A DNA stretch of 64,000 nt, from assembly GCA_023055505.1 (NCBI GenBank), contig JALIRH010000109.1, positions 650,501-714,500 on the forward strand. Reading direction: 5' to 3'. Below, piece by piece: positions 32,091 to 45,106 of this stretch. Under the pieces are notes generated by a model. The model was not told where the DNA came from. It did no database searches and worked only from the letters and a program-made list of their open reading frames with translations. Position numbers and translations under genes: made by a program. Positions within the stretch are counted from its first letter, which is position 1. The number at the start of each line of letters is the position of its first letter. The DNA is from Callipepla californica brunnescens. Its lineage: Eukaryota; Chordata; Aves; Galliformes; Odontophoridae.

Positions 32091-35000
32091 CACCTACAGT
32101 CTTTGTTGTGTAAGCTATCTCCTTCCAACGCACCCATAAGTAAAAATGGGTTAAGGCAGGCAGGGATCACTACAGTCAGCCTTCTCTTAAACCCACAGTC
32201 AGCTTTTCAGTCGCCCTGCTATGAAGAGAATCTGCTCACAGACATGTCATGTAGGAGCAACGCAAAGCCCGTGTTCAACCAGCACTTCTGTAGCAATGTG
32301 GAGGCTCACCTAGCAGACAGCAAGCAATTTTTGCAATTCACTGCTAATGCAGTCTTTCAGATCCTAGAAATCCTTTTGCTCTGACTAAAAAAATGTTTAA
32401 AATTAGACCTCGCTATTCCACATTTACAATCAAGCCAGAATTGAGGAAAGTGGTGAGTGGAACCAAAACGGGATCACGGTTAGGGCTGTACCAGGGGAGG
32501 TCCTGTAAAGCACAAAGAGATAACTACTGGAGCAGGAGGGGCATGAGGTCTAATACAGGAGAATCATTTTTAGCAGATTAGGCAGCAAAAGATCAATCAG
32601 AGATTACGTAGGTGTTCTTGGGGTTGGACCAAGGGCTTCTCAAGGTCTGTGACAACTCTATTTCTAAGATCTGACAGCAGCTCCAGGCTGAACTGCTGAA
32701 AACCTGCTATGTAACATAATTGATTTTAAAAAGTGCTATGAGTTGTTCTAGCCAATCCAGGGGAGAGAATATGTCCCTTCTGTCCTCCTGGCATGCAAAT
32801 ATAAGATGGATAATAAAATACAGGTCATGACAGAATTGCTTTTCCCTCTGTTTTGGAAATGAATGACTTTAAAGCATTGGCAATCTCCTCTCGCCTGGGT
32901 TTTGAACTCCCAAACCCACTTTTTAGCATGCTAGGTTCTTTCCATTGAGAGCGGCAAGGCAAGCATTTAAATGGTTTTGATTTTGGCAAGAAGAGCAAAA
33001 AATCATCAAACCCTAAAACTATTAAACTGCTCAGAAAGAAAGCAACAAAGTCAGCAAAAAGTTGCAGTGGGAAGGAGCCTCCATGATTGAGGAGGCAGAA
33101 GGAGGATCTCAAACTTACTCTGGGATCACAGAGCCATTGCCATCCCTGTCAAAAGGCAGAAGCTGACAGTGGGAACTCTGAACTGGGAATGGCAATAACA
33201 AGGAGAGAATAGCTGGCGATGAGTGAAAGTACACACAAAATTAATATTTGCAAGAGCTTTGAAATCAGATCCCCGGAGAAGAATGTTTGCACACCTCTGG
33301 TCATCAAAAGGAAAAGATGAAGTGGGAAATTTCCAGTTCTGACTGAATCGTGGAAGGTGCTGCTACAGACGAGGAAGGGGAAATGGAACCTGTCCCTGAC
33401 CTCAGCAACCTAAGGGATCTTATTTCCTGTGAGGAAAGCCTGTATTGTTGATGTATGTAGAAAATCCTTCCTGAATTCAGACCTTTTCATAGTCACCTCC
33501 TTAACTCATGCCTAACAAACAAAAGGGTAAATAAATAAATAAGTCAATATATTCTGCTTTTGTTTATGGAAAGTGATTTTGGAGAATGGATGTAGGTTAA
33601 ACCAATGCTATGGATGCCAGAAAACAGTCAGGGTTAAGAAGCACAGCACACAGAGATTGCTTAGGTGTGCTCAGTCTGTCCCAGGCCATGGATAAAACAA
33701 GGAATGCATCATAAAGTGCCTGATGAGCACCCAGTAGAGGATGGTACCTAAAAGAATGTACAGCCCAGCGTCCAAGGAGCGGATGGAAGGGATGGCTGCA
33801 TTTGAAATCTTAGAGTTTGAGTCTTTGAACATTGCTGGATGCTGTTTGAACACCACCACCACCTGATTCGCCTCCCATTTTTGGGTTCAGGATGTTTTTT
33901 CAGCCTACAGGTGGACTAACCCAACACACTGCGGCTTGCACGTTCATTCATTATCTCCCACTCAGCTTCTTAGCATCTTCCCCCCACGTGGCTCCTAGGT
34001 AGAGTGCCTGCAAGACATCCATGCACAGTTTGACTGAGCCTGGCTGAGAGCTCCTGCTGGGAGATGCTGAATGAATGACCAAGTGTCCCTTGGGTATAAA
34101 GGATTTCTCCTGATCTAAATGTGCCCCAGAGCAACCCACGCTTGAAAACCTTCTCCTCATGTGGAGAGAATCTGGCCAGAATTGTATTTTGGGTAGTCTT
34201 CAGTCTGGGCACATGGACTTATGAGTCTTAAGTGAAACACAGACTGCTCCTACAACAGCTAAAAAGCAGAGCAAAACAAAACATACCAGAAAAAGCAGGG
34301 CAGAAGCCCTGATGCTGCTTGGATGCCCCAGTACGTGGGAACCATCATGGACATTCCCAGTTTGATTCAGGTGTGTCTCTGTGTCTTTTAATTTCTATTT
34401 CATGGCCAGGTCGGTGTATAGTTTGTGTCTATGGGAGTGTGTTTTCTGCTCCTGTTTGAAGTCACCACATGACAGTGAATCTTTGACAACGTGAGACCTC
34501 ATGTTCTATACTGAGAAAGACCTTTGCTGGGAATCATTATAGCTCTCACACTCAGTCCACCAGTCAATAACAGGAATATCACCACGTGGCACACGGCAGA
34601 TTAATGAAATATATTTCTATGTGTTTGGGTTGGGTCCCACGACCCTAACAAGCCAGATGGTTGACATGCTGCTCAGGTGACATTGCAATTGCTTTAGCAG
34701 CTCTTTATGAGTACCAATTGCCTCTGGAATAAAACTTCAGAAGGCCCAAGTGTGTTCTGGGGCAGAATGGGTGGGAAAGAGCAACGTTTGAGGCTTCATG
34801 CAATGATGCTTCTCTACATTCACCAAATTCACTGAGCAGTGTGACACAAACAGACGTGAACCAGAATGTTACAAACTGGTGCAGACCCAACCACTAAAAT
34901 CAAGATTCCATATATTCTCCTTACATTTTTTATCTGCTGAACTAGGTATTCTTACATTCTGTTAACTAAATATAGTTAAATTAGAGTGATGAAGCAAAAG

Positions 35001-38000
35001 AGGCAACATACCCTGTGTCAGGACGGGGATTGCACTCTCATTCAGTGCTCACTGCCTGGAGTGAAGCAGCCCTTTAGGCTTACATACAGTATTAGAAATT
35101 AATATAAAGTGAAGACATATGGATTCATTCTCCTCCCAGCTACAGTTAAGCAACCTGGGAGCAATTTCATTAAAATCAGTCTTAGTGGTCTAAGGGGTCA
35201 GAAGTACAGGATTTTTGGAAAATTTGCTTTTGCACAAAAAAATCTGCTTTCGTTTCTGTCTTCTTCTCATTTATTGAGTTGTCTCTCTGGTGCCTAGTCC
35301 AGTATCCACGAATGGGTTTCTCTCTAGACATTTCCTCCATAAATTTCAGAATATTCTTTCTATTTTGTGTATATAATGTGAGCTGGATGTTCGGTACCTG
35401 GAAAAGAGACAAGTGCAAGTCTTCGCTCCAGAAGAATGGCAAACAGTTGCAAAGGGAACATAAAATTCATACCTCATGATTAAGGAAGTAGCCATACTGG
35501 ATTCTGGAAAGTATCATATCTGAATTGGATTTTTAATAAAAATCAGTCAGTCTAAAGTGGTGATATCTGAATCTGATCGCTGACTTCCACCTCCTTGGTG
35601 CAGTCAGGTTCATTACCTTTCTCTTGTAAAAGGGATGGGGTGGCTGCTGGGGTTGGGAGCATCTTTGTGGATCCCGAAAGTTACAGGAGAGCAGGGAAAT
35701 ACTTTCAAGTGGGCGGTAGAGTGGTGTGTAACTGCGGTCACTGCAGCTTTGGAAGGAAAAGGCATAGGTTATCCTGCTCTCCCAGATAGGGCAACAGAAA
35801 TTGATGGGGCAGTTAGGGAACTCTTTGGGTCAGATGGCAAGTATTTGGAGGTCCTGTCTGGAGAGCACCACCAGATATCCAAACCCTCTTACATGAAGGA
35901 TTTGATTCAAACCCCCATGAGGTGGAGTAGGAATGTTTCTGTAGACTTCATTGGACTCAGGGCAGAGCAGGGATATGTTGCCTTCCTTGGACTACATTTC
36001 TGAAGTGCCCATGAATGAAACAAGAACTTAACAGCACAGGACTGAAACAGACCTTTCCAAATGTCATCCATCCCTCTCACCCCTTGGAGACATCTCTCGT
36101 TCTCACAATGGATATTCCTTCACAGGAGACTTCTGCTGGCTTAGGTGAGTGGAGAATGAGGATAAGTGACTCTGATGAACACCTCCTTTTGTAGGCCCCA
36201 GTCTTTGCTGCCCATTGCCGTACCTGGGGATCCATCTGGTCCATGGTTACAGTCTCTGCACTAAAACATTGCCTCTGTACTGCTTCTCCAGTCCTGGGAA
36301 AGGGATCACAAGTTGTCTGGAAAAGCCATTTGACCTCTAGTAGCCAATGCAGAGGGGAAATATTTGCACTGGCCAAGCCTCATTCTTGCTTGCTCAGAAC
36401 TGAGCCCAGGACTCTCTGGAGGTCAGTCCCAACTTGCTCAGTGCTGAAGCGCTGGCCGGGAAGTTTGGCGTGCAAGAGCAAAAAATATTGCTTGGCCAAT
36501 GTGTATCCCTGGTTCATTCCTTCTGAGTTAAGTAAAGATGGTTAAAGCCCAAGCCCAGGTAAACAAGTCAGCAATCTGAGTAGAAATACTTCCAATGATC
36601 TCAGGCTTAATATATACACCATGGCATAGACACAGCTGTACTCCGAGGGGCATTGCTCAGTGGAGTCTTGTCCAATCCTACAATTTGGATGCCTCAAAAT
36701 AAAACCAACATAGTATTTTGCCCTCCCTCTTCCAGCATGATTTAAAGAAGCCAGGTGAACCTTGTTTCAACCTTGTTCTTGGGTTCTAAGTGATTGTTTC
36801 ATTTAGAACATTTGACTAAAAGCTCTTTTCATGGAACCAGATCCTGCAGGAAGGATGCCAGCAATTAATGAAAGATGATAAAATAATAAAAGAAGTAATA
36901 CATTAACTATATTATCTGTGCACATTTGGACAGTCCTTTTCATTATATCCTCTTTATAGACATCCTTCAGCAACATTTGAAAAGCTACTTTATTGCTGTT
37001 CTGTGACTGTTTTGGTTTCCAGACATTAACAAGTTATTTAAATGCGAAAGTCCTCTATTGCTCTTCAATTTCCTACTGATAGATTTGATGCAAAAAAAAA
37101 AAAAAAAAAAAAAATTATTACACTGCATTTATACAATTTCAGTGTGTGCGTGAATACTGATAGAAAATGTGGACCTTTGACTTCTTTTTCTTTCTCCTTC
37201 CGGCACATTCTCAAGTACAGCTTATGGATGCTGCAGTATACTCTTCTGGTTGATTAGCACAGTGCTCTGAAGCCATAGCATCCACGCCACTTTGATGCAG
37301 ATTATTTATCACTGAGCCAGTATCTTCTCAGCACAGAAACCAGAGTCCATCAGTCCGCCACACAAACCTTTCTCAGCACCTTGGAAGCAATAATCTCTCT
37401 CCCTTTTGGGTATATGGGAATCACACTGGATGTTCAGGTCAGATTCCTGTCTCATAAATGTTTCAAGGTTACTCCTTTAGTGCTAGTTCTAGAGGCAGCA
37501 TGAGCAGTGTGTGTGAGCGGTCTGGAGGTGCCATTCAAAGCTTGACTCTGCTTTTCTACAAACCAGAAACAGCTCTCCAGGACCTCCAGCAACAAAACAT
37601 GGCAGCAGGTGCAGATGGCTATTTTTGGAACCTAGGTTGAACCTGCAAGTTGGATTATTTTGAGATATGAAAGATAGGCATGGCCAAGCCCACAGGCAAA
37701 GTTAAAGGCCAACTGCCTGCTATTCATTCATTCAGTGCTCCCCAAACATCTACAGACAACTCGTTAACAAATACAGCAGTAGAAGTAGGGCTGAGATGAT
37801 GTGGTTTCTAGGCTGCCTTCACACAGCAGGTCAGGATGTTTGCTTCACAGTACTTTTTCATTCTGAAATAACCCTGTGGCTATAGTGGTCAGTGAAAACT
37901 GACACGATTCTCAATGTTATTTTTGTTTCCCCTATATAGAGCTGTTGCTCTAGCTCCATCCATTCAGCCATACACATAATCATCTGTGTATATGGATGCA

Positions 38001-41000
38001 TATATTTAAATCCGTTACTATTAAATAGTAGTTTGCCAACCTGGAAGAAGAATGTCAATGAACTGTCAATTCTTTATGCTGAACAGTTGATTTACTGGCA
38101 CAACGTTAATCTCCAAATTGGGAGCAATAAATTCCATCATTTTTAATCTTGACCTGAAAGTACTAAAACACTTCTAATTGTCACTGTTGCTATTGTAGAG
38201 TGACTAATTAAACTGCATTCATATCATCATCTCTGTAGCTCCTAGAATCTCGAATTGACAGTCACATCAGTGATTCTGCGCCAAGAAAGCATAGGGATCT
38301 TGTTTTTGCTTTCTCTCAGGAATGCCTTGAATGGGAAAACCTGCTGTTTTTCCCTGGCAGTACTGGACACTGGTCTCTAATTTTAGTTATTGTTGCAATA
38401 GTATTTATTGCCTGTGTTGAGTCCCATTGTGCTAGGTGTTACACAAACCCAAGATAAAACAGTTCTAAGGCTGAGAGGTGAAGAATAAGTATAGGTAGGA
38501 AAGAAAAAACGTCCCAGATCAAACAGTACAAGACACCAATTCCATTATATCAATTTCTTGAACTACTGACAAGTTTTCATCAGACATTAAAGCAAATGGG
38601 TGTTTTAAGGAGAGGAAAATTTGACATTATCTTAAACATTATGATATTATTTTCCAGCAATTCAGCAGCACGTGTACCCCGGAAGACAGCTTTACCTTGA
38701 CCCTTGTATCCATTCTTAAGGAAAGAACTACATCCCAAATCCCTCTCTTCTGGTGAACCATAAATCCTGGGGGCCACAGGCAGATGGGACTAATGAGGAA
38801 CAGCCTAGTGGTCCCAGGAATAGGATGGCAGTGTCCACGCTCCCTTTCATGTCTTCTCTGGGCTGAACACAACTCAGCCTGACTGGGAAACCCAACCCTC
38901 TTGTACTATCATCACGTGCAAATAGAATTTGTAGAGTAGTATTTTAACCTTGTGAAAAACAGTTTTCTGACAGCAAAGCAAAGCAGACCATCAGGAGCCA
39001 GCCCTGCCTTCTTTGAAGTTAGGGGAATTGGGGATGTTTTCTGGCAGACAAAACACCGCGCACCCTTCCTGTGTGAGTTATCCAAACTGCTGAGAGATTT
39101 GAGTGGCAGCTTCATGTTGTAAAAGCCTACAAAAATGAAGTAAAAATAATAAAAGACCCAAATCCTGCTGGATTAAGCTGAGGCCCAACTTCTAAACTTT
39201 TGGGAACTAAGTCAGTATAAAAACTCAGCTAACAAAGTCACAATGCTTTCCATTCCAGATCCTTGGATTCTGTTCTGTTTTCTTCATTATCAACTCAAGT
39301 CTTGTAGCTGCAACTTTATTATCGTTCTCATTCCACATGTAGTTTGCAGATGAAAAAATGTTGAAACTGTACCAGATGTGATCTGGAAGAAACTGAGAAA
39401 AAAATAAATCCAGACCACCATGTCACCGAAACCACAATTTTAGATATCGTAAAGTTTATCCTGCAAGCAAAATTGCATTTGACAGTATTACACTGTAAGT
39501 GGTTCTAATGCCTGAAAGTGAGAGTTTACAAAGCTGAAAACTTGCGTTTTCACAGAAAATTGATGGAAGATATTGAACACATCTACAAAGCCATTAGGAG
39601 GATCCGAAAACAACATGAGCAACATCATTCCTTTTGCCTGCTGGCATGTTCTCATGGCCCCAAGGACAGCACTCTGAGCACTGCAGGATTTTGGAAAGAG
39701 GCACTGGCAAGGCAGAAGGAAAGAAGGAGTGGAAAGGCACAGCCCTCAGCTCAGGCTTCTCTCAGTAAATACAGGGCAAAATGCCTGTGGGTGCAGATTT
39801 AGCTAAATGTGTTTTCAAATATGCGTGTTGCCATTTTGGGAAGTGAGAGTAGCAGTGTGAGATGGGACAGAAATGCCTCTTGAAGATGGAGGGTTTCTCA
39901 CCCCAAGGGGCTGGAAGGCCAGAATGCTTCCTCCTTCTGGTAGAAAACCTCCACATTTTGTTCCTCTGTGGTGTACACGGTGAGGGTGCAGGTATCAAAT
40001 GGAAACACACCAAACACTTTTAAATTCCGGTATAGCTGGGTGTTTTTTTGGAGAAGAGGATTTTGTGGTAGTTCCCATGTTGCTCTTGTTTGCTTTCCTG
40101 GGGAATTTCCTAGCTATAATGTTAGCAAATGGTGGGCAGTGACTGAGTGAACAGAGCAATGAGCTTAAGAGGAAATAGCGCTGTGAAGCCAGCCAATTTA
40201 ATCTTCTCCATGTTAAACCCACAGTGAGGAGGAGGAAACTCCATATGATGGCCATCTTTCATCAGACATTGAAGTTTCCTCTATGAGGATTAGAAAGTAT
40301 AACAGTATAGAGTATTAATCATAATTGATTTGGCTTTTAAATTGACCTCTATAATTTCTTTAGGGTTTCCTCTGCTTTCAGAACACCCAATTGCTTCATC
40401 TTGTGCTCTAAAAGCAACTGAAAATGACTCCTCTGTCTTTTAATGCAGGCCTTTATGAAGAACACATGAAGGATTTGTCTTGTTTCTTAAGTAAAGAGCT
40501 TACACAACTTCGTTATTCCTTTAAAATCAGTAGAAATCTTGTGTCTTGGCCATTTCTGTTTTTCTTGAGGTGCTATTGAATTCCTTGGCAGGTGCATGCT
40601 GTGATATCTCTGAGCACATCTGTAGAAGTGGAAGTATCCTGCCTCCAAGAGAGATGACATCTAACAGCCCAGTGACTGAAATGATACGGTTATTAAGACC
40701 AACACCACCCTGAAGTCCTGTGGGAGCCACCTGCCCGATGATCCCAGTTCACAGCTGTCAGTCTCCTGTCTCTTGTGATGTCTTGATTCACCAACCACAA
40801 GGAATGGCGAGTGGTACAGGCAGGAATGACTGCGTCTAAACAAAAAATATAAAAGCAGACCCTAAAAAAAATGTCTTATGAAGCCCAAAATGCAGAAACA
40901 CAACAGACTTTATGCCTTCTGTGGATGTCAGGATGAGAAGAAAAAAACATAGTACAAGTCCAGACTAAAAGAAAATTCTAATAATCTTCGTCCTGTACAG

Positions 41001-42761
41001 GGGTACATCTGGAACTCATCCAGATGTCTCATAACATTTCCTCAAGCTGATATATTTTACTGGAATGCTTGCATCCATAGGATGATTTGTACAATAGGTA
41101 GATATCATACCCTCAAAATGACTTAACTGGGAGCAGCCATGATGGGACCTTGTGAACTCCTGGCACAAATCTCTCAGTACTCTGGAGTATGTGATTTTTC
41201 ACAGGAAGATGTGGGATTGCTGATGGATTTTCTTGGCTTTCATTATGTGGGGTCACATCCATTTCTCATGCTGCTCTGGCCTTCAGTCCTGTGGCTGAGC
41301 ATCTTCGCCACAGCCCTGCAGTTTCACTGAAGCAGAAATGATGGGGTTTTAGCACTGAGGGGAAAAAAAACCTCTGCACACAGGAATGAAGGAAGACACC
41401 AAAGTGGTGACTCTCTAAGATCTCTTGCAAGACCTTGTATGGCTTTAAAATGGCAACAGATTCCATGAGTAGTTGAATGCTTCTGATTTCTAGCTTATGA
41501 ATGTCCTTGTTGATTTACATTTCAAGCTTTTCTCTAAAGCTCTGGAAGCTATAACTGAAAGCTGAGATTCCCACAAAGCCACTTGCTCGAAGAGATGGAA
41601 GAAAGGCAGAGAGAGAGAACAAAGGGCAAGTTTGAGGCTCAGACTGTGGCGACAGGGCCTCAGCAAGGGGCTGCTTCTGCCAAGAGACTCTCACCCTGCA
41701 GGAGATAAGTTTATAACTACGTCTCTGAAGTGCTGAATCACTTGACTGGCAAAGCTGAAGTTACTCCATAGATAAAATATGTTATCTCTGCTGTTCTCTG
41801 GGTGACTTGTTCTGGGGAAATACGGCGCATAGCTTAAGTTTCACCAGAAGGAATTAATACAAAATCAATTGTGTGATGCAATATATGCCATGAAAAATAC
41901 TTTATGACAAACTAATTTGAAAAGTAATTTACATCAGATACATTTTGGGAAGAGTTCTATATAATGTAGCAAGCTCTGCATTATGAAATTGTGGCGACTC
42001 TACTAAAGCCAACATCTACACATTACGAAACCTTAAAATAGCCCGTGTCCTAAATTTTAGAATAATCTACAAATGGGTCATTTTTCAACCTACAGACTTC
42101 AGAAACTCTCTTGTTAGACAGATCCAAAGATGATTTCTATTTGCCAATAAAATTTTCCAAAGGAACTGCTTTAAAAATGGTTAGAACATAATGTAACGAC
42201 TTTATCTAACAATTTCAGCTAATGGGTACAGTTTCCTATGAGTAAGAGTTTGGGACAGAGACATCTTATTATTCATATATTATAAAATAATTTCATTCCT
42301 ATTTTAGATGTGAATGTCATTTCTGGGCTGCCTTTTAAGTATTTGTCATCACATCCATTAGTCATCTGAATTTTAAGTCCATTTGTGATTGGATCCATTT
42401 GTCACATCAGACAATATTTCTTTTAAAGTAATAATCAGTGGAACATTAAGTGATAACATTCACATGATGATTCGAAGATTGCAGAGGCAAGGCAAAAAAA
42501 GATATTACTGAATCGAGTTCCAATTTTTCCCCAAATTTAAAAGAGTTTTCAACTGCCAAGATTTAAAAATAGTATGCTGCAGTTGCTACAAACATAAATT
42601 AAAAGTAACAAATCCAAGGAATAAGAAGTGCATCATTAGCAGATTCATGGAGTGGGAATGTACTCTCTGTCTTTAGGTGATCCTGGGCAACCCATGAAGA
42701 CTCTTCATGTCATCTCTTCAAGGTTATGAATGCTTCCGTTCTCTTTTGTCTATTAGACCCA
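32091..42761. other. Gene desert without recognised CR1
   Basis: About 10.7 kb with no gene, RNA or repeat family that I can name. A23-type run lies at about 37091-37113 and (AAAT)n at 33523-33543. Open stretches of 60-120 codons occur on both strands and resemble no protein family. 42340-42420 contains three near-copies of a TCCATTTGT motif. Confidence 0.45.
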
Positions 42762-43022
42762 ACATTTGATAGGATGAGAGGGAATGGCCTCAAGTTGCTC
42801 CAGAGTAGACTCAGGTTAGATGTTAGGAAAAAACTTCTCCAAAAAAGTGGCTGGGCATCAGAACAGGCTGCTCAGAGAAATGGTGGAGTCCCCCACCCTG
42901 GAGGTGTTCAAGAAACGTGGAGATGTGGTACTTGGAGACATGGTTTAGTGGGCAACATTGGTGGATGACTGGACTAGATGAGCTTCGAGGTCTTTTCCAA
43001 CCTTACTGATTCTATGACTCTA
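42762..43022 (+). mobile_element. CR1 LINE 3' fragment
   Basis: Sense-strand CR1 end: GGATGAGAGGGAATGGCCTC, then GTTAGATGTTAGGAAAAAAC, GGAGGTGTTCAAGAAACGTG and the tail CTGATTCTATGACTC. Confidence 0.9.
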
Positions 43023-44596
43023 GAAAAATAGCAAAAGCATGGTTTGTTTTTTATTACTGTTTCAAAAACAATGTAGCTCCAACTTCAGGAAGGCACTGGA
43101 TAAACTACCATGATAGAAATAACTGTATTTCTTGACACTTCTCTCTCTCGCTCTAGTTTTGTTTTCCCTTACCTGTTACACTGTCTGTTTTTGCAGTCCT
43201 ATTTCTTGTTTCCACACTGCATCACTTGGTGATGACTGCTCTAGGAGGGCTGGATGGTGAGGTGCCTGCCTCCTGCACCCTGCTACAGTGATCTGCTCAC
43301 TGTATTTCATCATCAAATACAAGATTAAATACATTATAGAGACATTTTAGGCTGGAGACTTGCAAGGTTAATGCAAGCACAGTGGTAAATGCTTTTTGAA
43401 CATAATTATGCTTTTACCATATTCACTCAGCTCTCTCCATTTTCTTCTAGATACCACAGTCACGTTATGAAAAATGGCCACTACCACTAGGCCTTGGTAC
43501 TGGACTTCTCAAGTTTAACTTTCCTAAAACCAAGATGTAATATACAAAAGATGTCGAGTCTTGGGAAATTTTTAGCAGACACTATATTCAGTGAATTAAT
43601 GATGGCAGTGACATATTGCAAGCATATCAAATATACACGGAACTGCTCTGTAAAACTGTCATTCTAGCAGCAACAGACTGAAACTAAGCAAACAGTTCTT
43701 CCTGAGTTCAAAAGTTAAACGTATCTGTAAAATACAGTTCTTCTTTCAGACTTGTGTGCTAGATAGCAGGCAGGGCCCACAAACATATTTCACAGGCTGC
43801 ATGGTTTGGTTTTTTTTTTGTATCACATGGTGTTTTGTTTGCTTTTGTGGCTCCTGAGGACAGAAGCTTTATCTAAGAAATATCAGCTTAGTGCAAAATC
43901 AGGAAGAAAAACTGGGCTTTATCACCATCGTTTCTAAAGACAACCCTCACCACAACTAAAACTGTAAGAATTCAAGATCTCTAAAATCACATAAACAAAC
44001 ATCCAGAGATAATTTGTGGTATAGTATCTAGTGCCTCAAACCCATACTAAACATGCCACATCATCATCATTTAAAAATAATTCAAGTGGAGACAGGGGAT
44101 AATAAAAAGCTTCCCCAAATGCTCTGGTATAGTCACCTGAAAAACATGGTCCCCTTCTGTAAGCACTGAGAGGATGAGGTGCATGAGTCGGTCTCTGAAA
44201 GGAAATCATGATCTTTTTCACTTAAAGTTACCTATAGAACATACAGTTTCTAGGAAGACTTCCAAAGATAGTCTAGATTATTAAAAAGTCCCATTTACAA
44301 AGCTTAATATGAATAAACAAAATAACAAGAGGATCATAGCCACGTGGTAGCCTGTATACTCTTGGTCGCTTTTCCTCTCTTTTAGTTTTAGGTTACTGTG
44401 GATGGTGAAGAAAACAATCCAGGTCAAGTTGTCTGCCATAATCCAGCTGCTTTGCATCACATTTTCCTTAAGATGACTGTGACCTCAGTTTAGTTAATTA
44501 AAAGATACTTCCATCGAGCAGAAACTGTCAAAGCTGTAAGTTCACCAGAGATGTTCTCTAAAGCTTGTCCAGCCTGGACCTGCCCCATATAATACG
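43023..44596. other. Intergenic, nothing recognised
   Basis: AT-rich non-coding sequence between a CR1 fragment and a mariner copy. Confidence 0.45.
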
Positions 44597-45106
44597 TAGG
44601 TCACTCTAAAAGTAATGCCTCCTATTTATTCCCGTGGAAAAGACAACAGATACAAAGAGCACAATATCACTATTTTGTGCAGCATATTCTCAGCTACAAA
44701 ATACTATTTTTCAGCATAGTCACCACTGCTAGTTATGCATTTTCACTAGTGATGAAAATACTTGTAAAAATCTGCACCAGTGGAGGTGACCTACTGTTGC
44801 TGTCACCACTGCTGAAATGCAGCTCCCATCAGCTCACTGCGCTCACATCCACTGTTTGGTCTCCATAAACATCCAGAATGTGTTGATGAACGTCAGTGAG
44901 TGCCATTTTTCCAGATGGAGGAATTCAGTTCTACCCCTTTGCTTCATACACACTTCCATGCCAGATGCCATTGGGTCAGGCTGCCCCTCTGCTGCCATCT
45001 GTCACAGAACGTTCAGCCTCTACTGCCATATCACCAACATCTGCCTCTGATATCCTGGGCCAAAAATCACAAAATAAGAGGCATTGCTTTTGGAGCATCC
45101 CTTGTA
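44597..45106. mobile_element. Mariner-like DNA transposon, non-autonomous (Galluhop-like)
   Basis: About 510 bp bounded by TA dinucleotides at 44597-44598 and 45105-45106, with imperfect terminal inverted repeats of about 28 bases. The left end reads GGTCACTCTAAAAGTAATGC. The right end, reverse-complemented, reads GGGATGCTCCAAAAGCAATG. The shared core AAAAGNAATGCCTCNTATTT and the interior resemble the chicken Galluhop/Mariner1_GG family from memory. Full mariners are about 1.3 kb, so this is an internally deleted copy without a working transposase. Confidence 0.8.

Noticed and set aside
35595..36003. Overlapping open frames of 64 and 122 codons
   Set aside because: I considered a retroelement or gene fragment here, but no motif of reverse transcriptase, integrase or any host family could be recognised.
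39518..39802. 94-codon open frame, basic and helical-looking
   Set aside because: No family resemblance, no splice or promoter context, and it lies in a gene desert. Length is within chance expectation.
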